Positions 1 to 9,956 of a stretch of DNA of 64,000 nt are shown here, piece by piece (within the stretch, counting starts at the first letter, position 1; each line of letters starts with the position of its first letter). This DNA is from JACVRW01 sp963728495 (lineage in GTDB: Bacteria; Actinomycetota; Thermoleophilia; Solirubrobacterales; Thermoleophilaceae), in NCBI GenBank assembly GCA_963728495.1, contig CAVSKI010000004.1, positions 18,867 to 82,866 of the forward strand, in the 5' to 3' direction. The notes below the pieces were generated by a model. It had not been told where the DNA came from. It saw only the letters and a program-made list of their open reading frames with translations, and did no database searches. Position numbers and translations under genes: made by a program.

Positions 1-28
1 ACGCTCTAGCCAACTGAGCTACAGCCGC
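1..28 (-). tRNA. tRNA, 5' part only (cut by window edge)
   Basis: Read on the minus strand, the first 28 bases give a 7-base acceptor arm (GCGGCTG), TA at positions 8-9, and a D arm GCTC-loop-GAGC with the usual AGTTGG loop. The anticodon lies outside the window, so the amino acid cannot be named. The 5' end is at base 28. Confidence 0.85.
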
Positions 29-60
29 GCGGGGAGCGAGTTTAGCGGCGGCCTCGCCGG

Positions 61-474
61 TTAGGCCTCGCCGAAGTGGTCGAGCGACAGCTCGAACCAG
101 GCCAGGGTGCCGCCGGCACCCGTGTCCTGGCGCCCCCAGTCGTCGGCCAGGTGGTCGACCAGCATCAGGCCGTAGCCGCCGCCTTCCTCGACCCGGTCGC
201 GCGGTACGGCGCCGTTGGCGCCCGGATCGAAGACCTCGACCCGCACCCGGTCGGAAGAGGAAGCCAGGCGTACCTGCACGGTCTCGTGCGATCCGGCGCC
301 GCCGTACTGGATGGCGTTCGTGACGAGCTCGCTCAACAACAGCGCCAGGCGGTGGCGGATGGGCCCGGGAAGCCCCGCCTGGACCGACAACACCGAACGG
401 CGAGCCACGCCCGCGGCTCTCGTGCCACCCGGCACAGAGAACGAGACATTCTTGGTCGCAGCGGTCGCGTCCAT
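61..474 (-). CDS. ATP-binding protein, anti-sigma factor (RsbW/SpoIIAB-like) kinase family
   Basis: This 137-residue protein is a single HATPase_c_2 domain with no sensor or dimerisation domain. The N box is ELVTNAIQYG (residues 49-58) with the Mg-binding Asn at 53. The G1 box is FDPG with Asp83, and the ATP-lid glycines are GGGYGL (98-103). Proteins of this size and layout act as cytosolic anti-sigma or anti-anti-sigma switch kinases that bind ATP and a partner protein. No sigma factor or antagonist is adjacent, so the partner is unknown. The gene ends 32 bases from the 5' end of the minus-strand tRNA. The ATG start is the only good start before the conserved region. Confidence 0.85.
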   Translation of the reverse strand: MDATAATKNVSFSVPGGTRAAGVARRSVLSVQAGLPGPIRHRLALLLSELVTNAIQYGGAGSHETVQVRLASSSDRVRVEVFDPGANGAVPRDRVEEGGGYGLMLVDHLADDWGRQDTGAGGTLAWFELSLDHFGEA

Positions 475-554
475 CTCCCGTGAGGGGAACGGTACGCCTC
501 GCGGCGGCGGCTGTCACCCCATAACCGCCGCGGCGCTACCCTTGCCAGCGCTTC

Positions 555-625
555 GGCGCCGTGGCGGAGTGGCTACGCAGCGGCCTGCAAAGCCGTTTAC
601 ACCAGTTCGATTCTGGTCGGCGCCT
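555..625 (+). tRNA. tRNA-Cys (GCA)
   Basis: A complete 71-base cloverleaf can be folded. The acceptor GGCGCCG (555-561) pairs with CGGCGCC (618-624), with discriminator T625. The anticodon stem is GCGGC/GCCGT, the loop CTGCAAA and the anticodon GCA at 587-589. The T loop is TTCGATT. CCA is not encoded. It is read in the opposite direction to the ATPase gene on its left. Confidence 0.95.
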
Positions 626-659
626 CTCAGCCTCTACGGGCCTCCCACGGGTCTCTGCG

Positions 660-675
660 GGGAACGTGCGTTCCC
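660..675. promoter_or_regulatory. Dyad with GAAC-N4-GTTC core (LexA-box-like)
   Basis: A perfect 6+4+6 inverted repeat, GGGAAC GTGC GTTCCC, lies between tRNA-Cys and the lipoprotein gene. The GAAC-N4-GTTC core matches the Gram-positive/actinobacterial SOS-box core. A CCCACGGGT direct repeat flanks it (644-652 and 673-681). It lies about 100 bases before the lipoprotein start and has no T tract, so a terminator is less likely. LexA binding is inference. Confidence 0.4.
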
Positions 676-717
676 ACGGGTGACAACGCCAGGTGGGTGC
701 GAGCGCCCCGGTCACAG

Positions 718-736
718 ATCACCCGGTCCGGGTGAT
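718..736. promoter_or_regulatory. 19-base palindrome before the lipoprotein gene
   Basis: ATCACCCGG-T-CCGGGTGAT is a perfect 9+1+9 palindrome ending 35 bases before the ATG at 772. Its place between the start codon and the upstream tRNA fits an operator overlapping the promoter of the lipoprotein gene. No regulator for it is visible in the window. Confidence 0.45.
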
Positions 737-771
737 GCGACACCGGACCCGGGCGCTGTTAGGTTCCCGGC

Positions 772-1206
772 ATGAGAACGGCGTGCAGCGCCCTTGCCGT
801 CGTGATGCTCGCGCTCGCGCTCGGCGCGTGCGGCGACTCCGATGGCGAATCCGATGAGGAGAAGGCCCAAAACACCGTCTGCGATGCCCGCGACGACATC
901 GGCAAGCAGGTCGACGACCTCAAGAGCCTGACCCCGGCGACTGTCACCGCGGATGCGGTGACGCAGAACCTGGAAGCGATCGACAACGACCTCAACGACA
1001 TGGACGCCGCGAAGTCGGACCTCAGCAGCGACCGGCGCAGCGAGGTCGAGGCCGCCAACAAGGCGTTCGAGAGCTCGGTCGAGGGCATCGTTAGCGACCT
1101 CGGCAGCTCGCTCTCGGCCTCGGATGCGAAGGCAGGGATCGTCACTGCCCTTCAGCAGCTCGCGGCGTCCTACAAGAAGGCGTTCGCGCCGCTCAACTGC
1201 AACTAG
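772..1206 (+). CDS. Small secreted lipoprotein, unknown function
   Basis: This 144-residue protein has a clear lipoprotein signal peptide: a hydrophobic stretch at residues 6-17 and lipobox LGAC with Cys20 as the lipidation site. Acidic GDSDGESDEE follows, typical of an exported tether. The mature part is helical, acidic and low in aromatic residues. Cys37 and Cys143 near its two ends could form a disulfide. It should sit on the outer face of the membrane. It matches no family I can name. It stands alone, with a 146-base 5' region holding two dyads and a 407-base gap after it. Confidence 0.8.
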   Translation: MRTACSALAVVMLALALGACGDSDGESDEEKAQNTVCDARDDIGKQVDDLKSLTPATVTADAVTQNLEAIDNDLNDMDAAKSDLSSDRRSEVEAANKAFESSVEGIVSDLGSSLSASDAKAGIVTALQQLAASYKKAFAPLNCN

Positions 1207-1613
1207 GAGGAAGCGGCCGACGACGTGCAGTTGCCGGCGAGCTTCTGAAGCTCCTGCACCGGCGGTCCACTGACTCCCTTGGATGAGCGAGGCGACTATC
1301 GGGCTGCCTTCGAGGGCTTCCACGAGGACATTGAGTGGTTCGGGCCGCCGTGATGTTTCCAACAGCGGCTTTGGGCGGGGACACGCGGGTGTCCGCCATT
1401 CGCTGAGCACATGGGTTGAGCTGTGGGCTGGCAGCGTGGACGCGGAAGGGCAGCGGCGGCCCTGGTCCGCTCCCTGTCGAACGCAGAGGTTCCCTTGCGT
1501 AAATGGTGGTTCGCGCCCTCCCCGCACACAGCCTTTTTCGGGTGCTCCGCTTAGTCCGAGGGTCCGCCGGGTATTGAGCCCACAAGTCGAACCTTTGAAG
1601 GAGGGGAGCAGCA
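1207..1613. other. Intergenic region, no gene seen
   Basis: These 407 bases lie between the lipoprotein and the acetate module. Reading frames here are Arg/Pro-rich shadows without family resemblance. The 3' end carries a strong ribosome site (GGAGGGGAGC, about 5 bases before ATG 1614), so the region presumably holds the promoter of the acetate module. No convincing -35/-10 pair or terminator was found. Confidence 0.6.
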
Positions 1614-2078
1614 ATGACAGAGGCGCGCGGCGTAGATGCCGGGCGCGGCGGCGGTTCGGGCGACGGAGAGGCTGTGGATACTTCCCACCACTCAGACGTC
1701 GACTGGATCGCGGCCGAGCGCTCGCCTGAGTTTCAGGAACTGATCAAGCGCAAGAAGGCGTTCGTGCTGCCCGCGACCATCTTCTTCCTGTCGTGGTACT
1801 TCGGCTTCATCATCCTGGCCGGATACGCGCCCGACTTCATGGGCGAAGAGGTCCTGATCGATGGCGTGACCATCGGCTACGTGCTCGCGCTGACCCAGTT
1901 CGCCATGACTTGGATACTGGGCGCCATGTACCTGCGGCGCGCCTCCAGGGACTTCGATCCGCTCGCCGCGAGCGCCGCCGAGGTGGCGTTGAAGGCGGGC
2001 CCGGGCAACGGCAGCGCACGCCTTGATCGCGACTCGGTCGACCGGATGCCCGGCGACGAGGAGGTGCGGCGCTCATGA
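1614..2078 (+). CDS. yjcH: DUF485 membrane protein, partner of acetate symporter (YjcH-like)
   Basis: This 154-residue protein has a DUF485 core at about residues 35-125. The family-typical SPEFQELIKRKKAFVLP is followed by two membrane helices (about 50-70 and 87-107). Members are encoded directly before ActP-type acetate symporters. Here the stop overlaps the next ATG in an ATGA quartet, so translation is probably coupled. The N-terminal 30 residues are Gly/Arg-rich and poorly conserved, as is the tail. The strong ribosome site at 1600-1609 supports the start. A role in supporting the symporter is inferred from context, and the biochemical function of the family is not settled. Confidence 0.9.
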   Translation: MTEARGVDAGRGGGSGDGEAVDTSHHSDVDWIAAERSPEFQELIKRKKAFVLPATIFFLSWYFGFIILAGYAPDFMGEEVLIDGVTIGYVLALTQFAMTWILGAMYLRRASRDFDPLAASAAEVALKAGPGNGSARLDRDSVDRMPGDEEVRRS

Positions 2079-3712
2079 CCTGGACCGCAGCAGTCAACGA
2101 AACGGCCCTGGTGGTGTTCGCGGGCGTCGTGGGCGTGACCATGGTCATCACCTACTTCGCGTCCAAGCGCGTCAATACGGCCACCGACTTCTGGGCGGCC
2201 GGGCGCGGCCTGACCGGGCCTCAGAACGGCTTCGCCATCGCGGGCGACTACATGTCGGCGGCATCGTTCCTCGGTATCGCCGGCCTGATCTACCTGTTCG
2301 GCTTCGACGGCTTCCTGTATTCCGTCGGCTTCCTCGTGGCGTTCCTGACGGTGCTCTTCCTGCTCGCCGAGCGGATGCGCAACTCGGGCAAGTACACGAT
2401 CGCCGACGTTCTGAGCTTCCGGCTCAACGAACGCCCCGCCCGCTCGGCGGCGGCGCTCGGGACGCTGTCCGTGGTCGCCTTCTACCTGATCGCCCAGATG
2501 GTGGGCGCGGGCGTGCTGATCGAGGCCCTCGTGGGCATCGACTTCTGGCTCGCGGTGCTCCTCACCGGTACGTTCATGGTCATCTACATCGTGCTCGGCG
2601 GCATGCTCGCCACCAGCTGGGTGCAGATCATCAAGGCCTTCCTGCTGATGACCGCGGCGACCGTCATGTCGGTCTGGGTATTGGTGAAGGTCGGAAATCC
2701 GTTTGACCTCTTTTCCGACGCTCGCTCGAAGTCGGCCGAGGGCGAGGCCTACCTCAAGCCCGGCTTGTTCCTGGCGACACCACTCGACACGGTTTCGCTG
2801 GGCATAGGCCTGGTACTGGGCACGGCCGGCCTGCCGCACATCCTGATGCGCTTCTTCACCGTGCCGGACGCCAAGGCGGCGCGCAGCTCGGTGATGTGGG
2901 CCATGGTCCTCATCGGCGTCTTCTACGTGATGACCACCTTCCTGGGATTCGGCGCCCGCGCCCTTCTCGGTCAGGGCGGCGAGGAGGCCGCCGGCGCCAC
3001 CGGCAACCTCGCGCTGCCCACACTGGCCGACGAACTAGGTGGCGAGCTGTTCCTCGCGATCATCGCCGGCGTGGCATTCGCCACCATCCTCGCGGTGGTC
3101 GCCGGTCTCGTGATCTCCGCCTCCGGGGCGGTCGCGCACGACATCTGGTCCAACGTCGTTCGCAAGGGCCGCGACTCCGAGAAGGAAGAGGTCTGGGTGG
3201 CGAAGATCGCAGCGCTGGCCATTGGTGCGCTCGCCATCCTCATCGCCATCATCGGCGGCGAGGGCCTGAACGTGTCGTTCATGGTCGGGCTCGCCTTTGC
3301 CGTGGCCGCCAGCGCCAACTTCCCGGCGCTGCTGCTGGCGCTCTCTTGGCGGCGCTTCAACACCGCCGGTGCCGTGACCGGTGTGCTGTTCGGGGTCTTC
3401 AGCTCGATCCTGCTCGTGGTCATCAGCCCGACGGTGTGGCCCGGGCCGGACTCCGAGGGTGGCGCCCTGGGGTTCTACGATCTGGCCAACCCGGCCATCA
3501 TCAGCGTGCCGCTGGGCTTCTTCGGCTGCTGGTTGGGCACGGTGCTGTCGAGCGAGACCCATGCCGTACGCTCGTTCGACGAGCTCTATGTCCGGTCGGA
3601 GACCGGGCTCGGCGCCGAGGTAGGCACGGGCGCAACGCTCACCGGGCGCGGCGACGACAAACCCAAGCCGCGGGCCACGGCGGGCGCCACGGCGACCATT
3701 CCACACCTCTAG
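2075..3712 (+). CDS. actP: Cation/acetate symporter, SSS family (ActP-like)
   Basis: This 545-residue integral membrane protein of the sodium:solute symporter family has about 13 predicted helices. Family features are visible: SKRVNTATDFWAAGR near residue 30, NGFAIAGDYMSAASFLG near 52-68, and GTAGLPHILMRFFTVPDAK near 250. It should take up acetate or other short monocarboxylates with a cation. It overlaps the DUF485 gene by 4 bases and lies two genes before acetyl-CoA synthetase, the classic yjcH-actP/acs pairing. The C-terminal 45 residues are soluble and low complexity. Confidence 0.93.
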   Translation: MTWTAAVNETALVVFAGVVGVTMVITYFASKRVNTATDFWAAGRGLTGPQNGFAIAGDYMSAASFLGIAGLIYLFGFDGFLYSVGFLVAFLTVLFLLAERMRNSGKYTIADVLSFRLNERPARSAAALGTLSVVAFYLIAQMVGAGVLIEALVGIDFWLAVLLTGTFMVIYIVLGGMLATSWVQIIKAFLLMTAATVMSVWVLVKVGNPFDLFSDARSKSAEGEAYLKPGLFLATPLDTVSLGIGLVLGTAGLPHILMRFFTVPDAKAARSSVMWAMVLIGVFYVMTTFLGFGARALLGQGGEEAAGATGNLALPTLADELGGELFLAIIAGVAFATILAVVAGLVISASGAVAHDIWSNVVRKGRDSEKEEVWVAKIAALAIGALAILIAIIGGEGLNVSFMVGLAFAVAASANFPALLLALSWRRFNTAGAVTGVLFGVFSSILLVVISPTVWPGPDSEGGALGFYDLANPAIISVPLGFFGCWLGTVLSSETHAVRSFDELYVRSETGLGAEVGTGATLTGRGDDKPKPRATAGATATIPHL

Positions 3713-3766
3713 ACGAATCGTTGAGACGGGCCGTGCCGGCGCGGGAGCCGGTACGGTCCGGGCACC

Positions 3767-4501
3767 GTGGATTCGACCCTGCTCGTCCTTCAGCACATCG
3801 AGTGCGAGCCACCCGCCGCCTTCGAGGACGAGCTGCGCTCTCGCGGCCTCGACCTGGTCAGGGTCGAGCTCGACGAGGGCGATTCGCTGCCCGACTGGCG
3901 GGACTTTGCGGCCACCATCGTCATGGGCGGGCCCATGGGGGCCTACGAGGAGGGCGCTCATCCCTGGCTCGTCGAGGAGAAGCGTCAGATCGGAGAAGCG
4001 GCTCGGGCAGGCCACCCGATCTGGGGTGTATGCCTGGGCGCGCAGCTGCTGGCCGGAGCGCTCGGAGCACGCGTCTACCCGGGGCACGAGCCCGAGGTGG
4101 GCCTGCTGCCCGTGGAGCTGACCCCAGCCGCCGCCGAGGACCCGGTGTTCGACGGCGCGCCGGGGGAATTCCCCACGCTTCAGTGGCACGGTGACAGCTT
4201 CGACCTGCCCGACGGCGCGACGCTGCTGGCCAGCTCGCCGGCCTATCCGAACCAGGCCTTTCGCTTCGAGCGCTCCTACGGGCTGCAGTTTCATCTCGAG
4301 GTCACTCCCCAGCTCGCGGCCCGGTGGGGCGGGGTGCCGGCCTACGCCGAGAGCCTCGAAAGGATCAGGGGCGCCGGCGCCCTCGATCGCCTGGTCGGCG
4401 AGGTCGGCGTGCACGCGGACTCGACGACGCCGCTCGCGCGCGGCCTGTTCGGGCGCTGGCTCGAGCGCGTGGCCCGTGTGCCCGCGCGGGCCATTGGGTA
4501 A
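3767..4501 (+). CDS. Class I glutamine amidotransferase domain protein
   Basis: This 244-residue stand-alone class I GATase domain has its nucleophile in GVCLGAQLLAGALG (Cys89). His176 and Glu178 (QFHLEV) complete the triad. It resembles the GuaA-type amidotransferase-like proteins of unknown acceptor, which may act on small amines or peptides. It starts with GTG, 54 bases after actP and 10 bases before acs, inside the acetate module on the same strand. No synthetase partner is adjacent, so the substrate is unknown. A housekeeping role such as gamma-glutamyl hydrolysis is possible. Confidence 0.85.
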   Translation: MDSTLLVLQHIECEPPAAFEDELRSRGLDLVRVELDEGDSLPDWRDFAATIVMGGPMGAYEEGAHPWLVEEKRQIGEAARAGHPIWGVCLGAQLLAGALGARVYPGHEPEVGLLPVELTPAAAEDPVFDGAPGEFPTLQWHGDSFDLPDGATLLASSPAYPNQAFRFERSYGLQFHLEVTPQLAARWGGVPAYAESLERIRGAGALDRLVGEVGVHADSTTPLARGLFGRWLERVARVPARAIG

Positions 4502-4511
4502 AAAGATCGGT

Positions 4512-6497
<1,986 letters not shown>

Positions 6498-6549
6498 CGT
6501 CCGCGCGCACTCGGCCGAGCCGAGCGCTTGCGGCTAGGCTCTCAGCCCC

Positions 6550-7548
6550 ATGCGCTACGTGATCACCGGCGGAGCCGGTTATATCGGCTCACGGTTGGTC
6601 GACTTCCTCTCGCGCCGCTCGGACACCGAGAAGATCGTCGTGTGCGACATCGCCTCGCCGCGGGGCTATGTGCCCAAGACGGAGTTCGAGCGCGTGGACG
6701 TGCGCGACCGCGACGCTGTGCGGGCCACGCTCGAACGTGCCAAGCCCGACGCGCTGGTGCACCTGGCGTTCATCCTCAACCCCTCGCACGACGAGACGCT
6801 GATGTACGACATCGACGTGAACGGCACCCACAATGTGCTGGAGGCTGCGGCCGCAGCGGGAACGCAGCAGGTGCTGGTCACATCCTCGGGGGTGGCGTAC
6901 GGCGCATTTCCCGACAACCCGGTCCCGCTGACCGAGGAGGATCCGGTTCGCGGGGTCGCGGCGTTCTCTTACGCGCGCGACAAGACCGAGTCCGATCGCA
7001 TCTGCCAGCTCTGGGCGGCCGAGTACCCCGAGCGCACGATGACGATCGTCCGGCCCTGCATCGTCTTCGGTCCCAATGTGAACAACTACCTGGTGCGCCT
7101 GTGGACCAAGCAGCCGTTCGCGGCCGACCCGGGAACGCTCGACAACGACATCCAGTTTGTCCATGAGGACGATGTGGTCGAGGCGATCACCGAGTTGCTG
7201 GTCGGCGGCCATGGCGGCGCCTTCAATGTGGCCGGCGACGGCCTCATGACCTCCCGCGAATGCGCGGAGATGATCGGATCCCCGATCCGCAGGATGCCGG
7301 TGCGCGCCTACCGTGGCCTGGCCCGCACGATGTGGAACATAAGGCTCTCCGAGGCGCCGCCCGGGTCGGTGGACTTCGCCCTCTACCCCTGGATCGTGTC
7401 GAACGAGAAGCTCAAGCGCGAGACCGGCTGGAGTCCCCGGTACACAACTCGCGAGACCTTCGAGATCACCATGCGCGCGCACGGCAAGCTGCCGCCCGAC
7501 GGCAAACCGGCCGGCGACCGGGCCGCTGCTACGCTGCAAAGCGCCTAG
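6550..7548 (+). CDS. NAD-dependent epimerase/dehydratase (extended SDR)
   Basis: This 332-residue extended short-chain dehydrogenase has the nucleotide loop GGAGYIG at residues 7-13. The active site has Tyr141 and Lys145 (SYARDK), and a TSSG segment supplies the Ser/Thr. The family acts on nucleotide sugars or related carbonyls. The substrate-binding C-terminal half gives no specific match. It stands alone, 52 bases after acs and 6 bases before tRNA-Val. The last 25 residues are low complexity. Confidence 0.85.
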   Translation: MRYVITGGAGYIGSRLVDFLSRRSDTEKIVVCDIASPRGYVPKTEFERVDVRDRDAVRATLERAKPDALVHLAFILNPSHDETLMYDIDVNGTHNVLEAAAAAGTQQVLVTSSGVAYGAFPDNPVPLTEEDPVRGVAAFSYARDKTESDRICQLWAAEYPERTMTIVRPCIVFGPNVNNYLVRLWTKQPFAADPGTLDNDIQFVHEDDVVEAITELLVGGHGGAFNVAGDGLMTSRECAEMIGSPIRRMPVRAYRGLARTMWNIRLSEAPPGSVDFALYPWIVSNEKLKRETGWSPRYTTRETFEITMRAHGKLPPDGKPAGDRAAATLQSA

Positions 7549-7554
7549 CTGTCC

Positions 7555-7627
7555 GGGCCGTTAGCTCAGCTGGGAGAGCGCCGGCTCGACAAGCCGGAGG
7601 TCACTGGTTCGAGCCCAGTACGGCCCA
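7555..7627 (+). tRNA. tRNA-Val (GAC)
   Basis: A complete 73-base cloverleaf can be folded. The acceptor GGGCCGT (7555-7561) pairs with ACGGCCC (7620-7626), with discriminator A7627. The D arm is GCTC/GAGC, the anticodon stem CCGGC/GCCGG and the anticodon GAC at 7588-7590. The T arm carries TTCGAGC. CCA is not encoded. It begins 6 bases after the epimerase stop. Confidence 0.95.
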
Positions 7628-7697
7628 TAGCCCGGAGCCCGTTTGCGTGGCGGGTTCGAGCCCCCGTCGCTCACCCTCACGGTGCCGCTGCAAACAA

Positions 7698-7733
7698 AGC
7701 CCGGCACGCAGCGATGAGTTTGGCCGCCGGGCT
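7698..7733 (+). promoter_or_regulatory. Stem-loop in leader of the DUF1428 gene
   Basis: AGCCCGGC (7698-7705) and GCCGGGCT (7726-7733) are perfect 8-base arms around a 20-base loop. They end 45 bases before the DUF1428 start. There is no T run after it. It could be a processing hairpin after tRNA-Val or a leader structure. A tRNA-T-arm-like piece (7649-7674) lies just before it. Confidence 0.35.
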
Positions 7734-7778
7734 CGGTCTTATGCACGATTCCTCAAAGCCGAACGAAGGAGGCTCAAG

Positions 7779-8141
7779 ATGGCCGGTTACGTAGATGGAT
7801 TCGTCATGCCCCTGCCGAAATCGAACGTCGACAGATATCGCGAGGTCGCGACCACAGCAGGCGGGCTTTGGATCGAGCACGGAGCGCTCGAATACAAGGA
7901 GTGCCTGGCCGACGACGTAGAGATGGGCGAGGTGACCTCGTTTCCCCGCAGCGTCAAGCTCGAGGATGACGAGACAGTGATCTTCGCCTGGATCACCTAC
8001 GAGTCTCGCCAGCATCGGGACGATGTCAACGCCAAGGTGATGAACGACGACCGGATGAAGGCGCTGATGGATCCGGCAGGCGACATTGCCGACTACAAGC
8101 GGATGGTCTACGGCGGGTTCGAGGTCATCGTCGAGCTATAG
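7779..8141 (+). CDS. DUF1428 family protein
   Basis: This 120-residue cytosolic protein has the whole DUF1428 pattern: YVDGFVMPLPK at the N terminus, EHGALEYKECLADD, a central FAWITYESRQHRD and MVYGGFE near the end. The family has a ferredoxin-like (dimeric alpha-beta barrel) fold and no settled function. The ribosome site GAAGGAGG, 5-7 bases before ATG 7779, fixes the start. It is transcribed alone. Confidence 0.9.
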   Translation: MAGYVDGFVMPLPKSNVDRYREVATTAGGLWIEHGALEYKECLADDVEMGEVTSFPRSVKLEDDETVIFAWITYESRQHRDDVNAKVMNDDRMKALMDPAGDIADYKRMVYGGFEVIVEL

Positions 8142-8222
8142 GCTCAGGCCGACACGCGGGCCACGCACTTGCCGGAGCTAGCTTCGACACGGGCGATCTC
8201 GGCCCGGGTTACGCTCCGGCCC

Positions 8223-9343
8223 GTGTCACCCGACAAAGCGTCGAGGAGGCTCTTCAATGCGTCCGGCACTGCGCGGCGGCTGCATGCATCGCCGCTTTTC
8301 TCGATAGGCCCCGGGCAGCCCGGCCCGGCTCTGCGCCGCGGCGCCCTGGTATCGGTCCCGGTTGGGATCGCGCTGATCGTCGAACTCGGTTTCAACTCTC
8401 CGACCCAGGGGGCGATCGCGACCGGTGCGCTGCTCGCCGGCTTTCCCGGCCTCGATGCCCCGGCCGCGACGCGCGCCGCTTGGCAGGCCGCCACCGCGCC
8501 GGCCATCGGGGTCTCCGCCGCGCTCGGCGTCCTCAGCAGCCAGTCGGCGGTCTCTGCGGTGTTGGTGATGGGGCTGGTCGGTGGGGCCGCCGGCTACTGC
8601 TTCGCGGTCTCGCTGCGACTGGCCATCGCCGGTCTCTCGGTGGCCCTGGCGTCTGGTGATCGCCCAGGGACTGTTCCTAGCTCCGAGCGACACATGGCCG
8701 GCTCTCCTGTACGCGACCGCTGGGGGGCTGACGCAGGCGCTCTGGTCTCTGCTCGTCTGGGTATTCGTCGACCGCGCCGCCGACGGGGAGGGGACACGCT
8801 GGAGCGCCGCCACCGCCAAGGCCAGCCTGGTCGCCAACCTGACCCTCCGCTCGAACAGCTTCCGTCACGCGCTCCGCTTCGGTGGCGCGCTGGCGGCCGG
8901 AGTCGCCACCTACCGCATCATCGACTTCGATGAGCACGGCTTCTGGATCCCCTTGACGATCCTCTTCGTGATGCGGCCCGAGCACGACGAGACCTTTCGC
9001 CGGCTGGTTGCTGCGGGCGGTCGGCACCGCGCTCGGCCTGATCGTGGCAACTGCCTTGGCCGAGACGATCCTCGGCGACGACTTCGCGGTGGCGATCGTC
9101 CTGACGATCTCAGCGGCGCTCGCCTTCGGTCTGCTGACGGTCCAGTACGCGCTCTTCACGGCGGCGATCACGACCTATGTCGTCCTACTCGCCGACACCC
9201 TGGGCGAGCCGGCACTTCTGGCCGCCTGGGAGCGCGCCGCCGGCACCGCCATCGGCATCGCCATCGCCTTTGCCGCGTTCCTGATCTGGCCCAGCCCGGG
9301 GGAGGGCACTCAGCTCGAGGGCCGCCCCGGGTCCGGTGTTTGA
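8223..9343 (+). pseudogene. FUSC-type integral membrane protein, two frameshifts
   Basis: The product would be about 370 residues: an N-terminal membrane bundle, a cytosolic part and a second bundle, as in FUSC/aromatic-acid exporter proteins. The frame changes near 8652 (after GLSVALA, resuming LVIAQGLFLAP) and near 9007 (after HDETFRRL, resuming LRAVGTALG). Each break is repaired by removing one base. Between breaks the protein is well formed and rich in hydrophobic helices, so recent damage or sequencing indels are more likely than old decay. The start was taken at GTG 8223, and an earlier in-frame start at 8169 is possible. Confidence 0.7.
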
Positions 9344-9513
9344 TGCCAGAAGGCGATGGCCGCCGGGTTGACGTACGCGTCGCCCTCTTGCCGGTGGTCA
9401 ACCCTGAACGGCGCCCCTCTCGAGCCCACCGTTATTGCCTTCTGTACATCGTCCGGCGATTCGGTGACGTCAATCGCCAACTCGCCTCCCATGAAGTGGA
9501 TTCTCGTCGCCAT
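9310..9513 (-). CDS. Small protein, unknown function
   Basis: This 67-residue protein starts at ATG 9513 (MATRIHFMGG). It shows alternating charged and hydrophobic strands (GGELAIDVTESPDDV) and ends in VNPAAIAFWHQ, a pattern seen in small conserved actinobacterial proteins of unknown role. Its 3' end overlaps the end of the FUSC gene by 34 bases on the opposite strand. A longer in-frame form starting at 9687 has an unconvincing N terminus and was not chosen. Confidence 0.6.
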   Translation of the reverse strand: MATRIHFMGGELAIDVTESPDDVQKAITVGSRGAPFRVDHRQEGDAYVNPAAIAFWHQTPDPGRPSS

Positions 9514-9597
9514 GCCACAAGTCTCGCCCAGCGGCGGACGGAATAGAGCGCAGGTACCGAGCGTCTTCAACGAACACGCTCGACTCGAGAGGACTTC

Positions 9598-9956
9598 ATG
9601 CTCACCATCAATCTCAAACGCCCGCGCCTTCACCCTCGCCGTCGCGCTGGGGTTGCTCGCCATCGCGGGACCGGCGAGCGCCGGCACGGGCGCCGGAGAT
9701 CCGCCGTCGAGCGCGGCCCACGCGCCGGTTTCGCTGACGCCTTCCTCTCGGCGGTCACCCGTCGCAGGGCGCTCCCACCGTCGGCGGCGGCATCACGACC
9801 GAGGCGGAGCCCTACCTGTCACCGACGCCCGGCATCACGGGTGCCGAGGGCCTCAGGGCGGACAAGAGCGAGGTCTCGATCGAGACCCTGGAACTCGGGC
9901 GCCCCGGTCAACCGCGGGGGATCGACGTGTGGGAGACCGCCGGCCTGAGCGCCTAG
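9598..9956 (+). pseudogene. Small secreted protein, frameshifted
   Basis: An ATG with nearby GAGAGGAC starts MLTINLK. The frame then moves near 9621 (a CCC run) into RAFTLAVALGLLAIAGPASA, a textbook signal peptide. It moves again between about 9720 and 9750 into a well-formed C-terminal stretch with ITTEAEPYLSPTPG and GIDVWETAGLSA before TAG 9954. Joined, this gives an exported protein of about 118 residues with no family I recognise. The stop shares the tetranucleotide CTAG with the stop of the convergent minus-strand gene. Confidence 0.6.

Noticed and set aside
1217..1260. GAGCTTC/GAAGCTC hairpin as terminator of the lipoprotein gene
   Set aside because: Loop of one base and no T run. Too tight to act as a terminator.
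4191..4511. Extended N terminus of acs into the amidotransferase gene
   Set aside because: These codons are the shifted frame of the amidotransferase. Family similarity of acs begins at ATG 4512.
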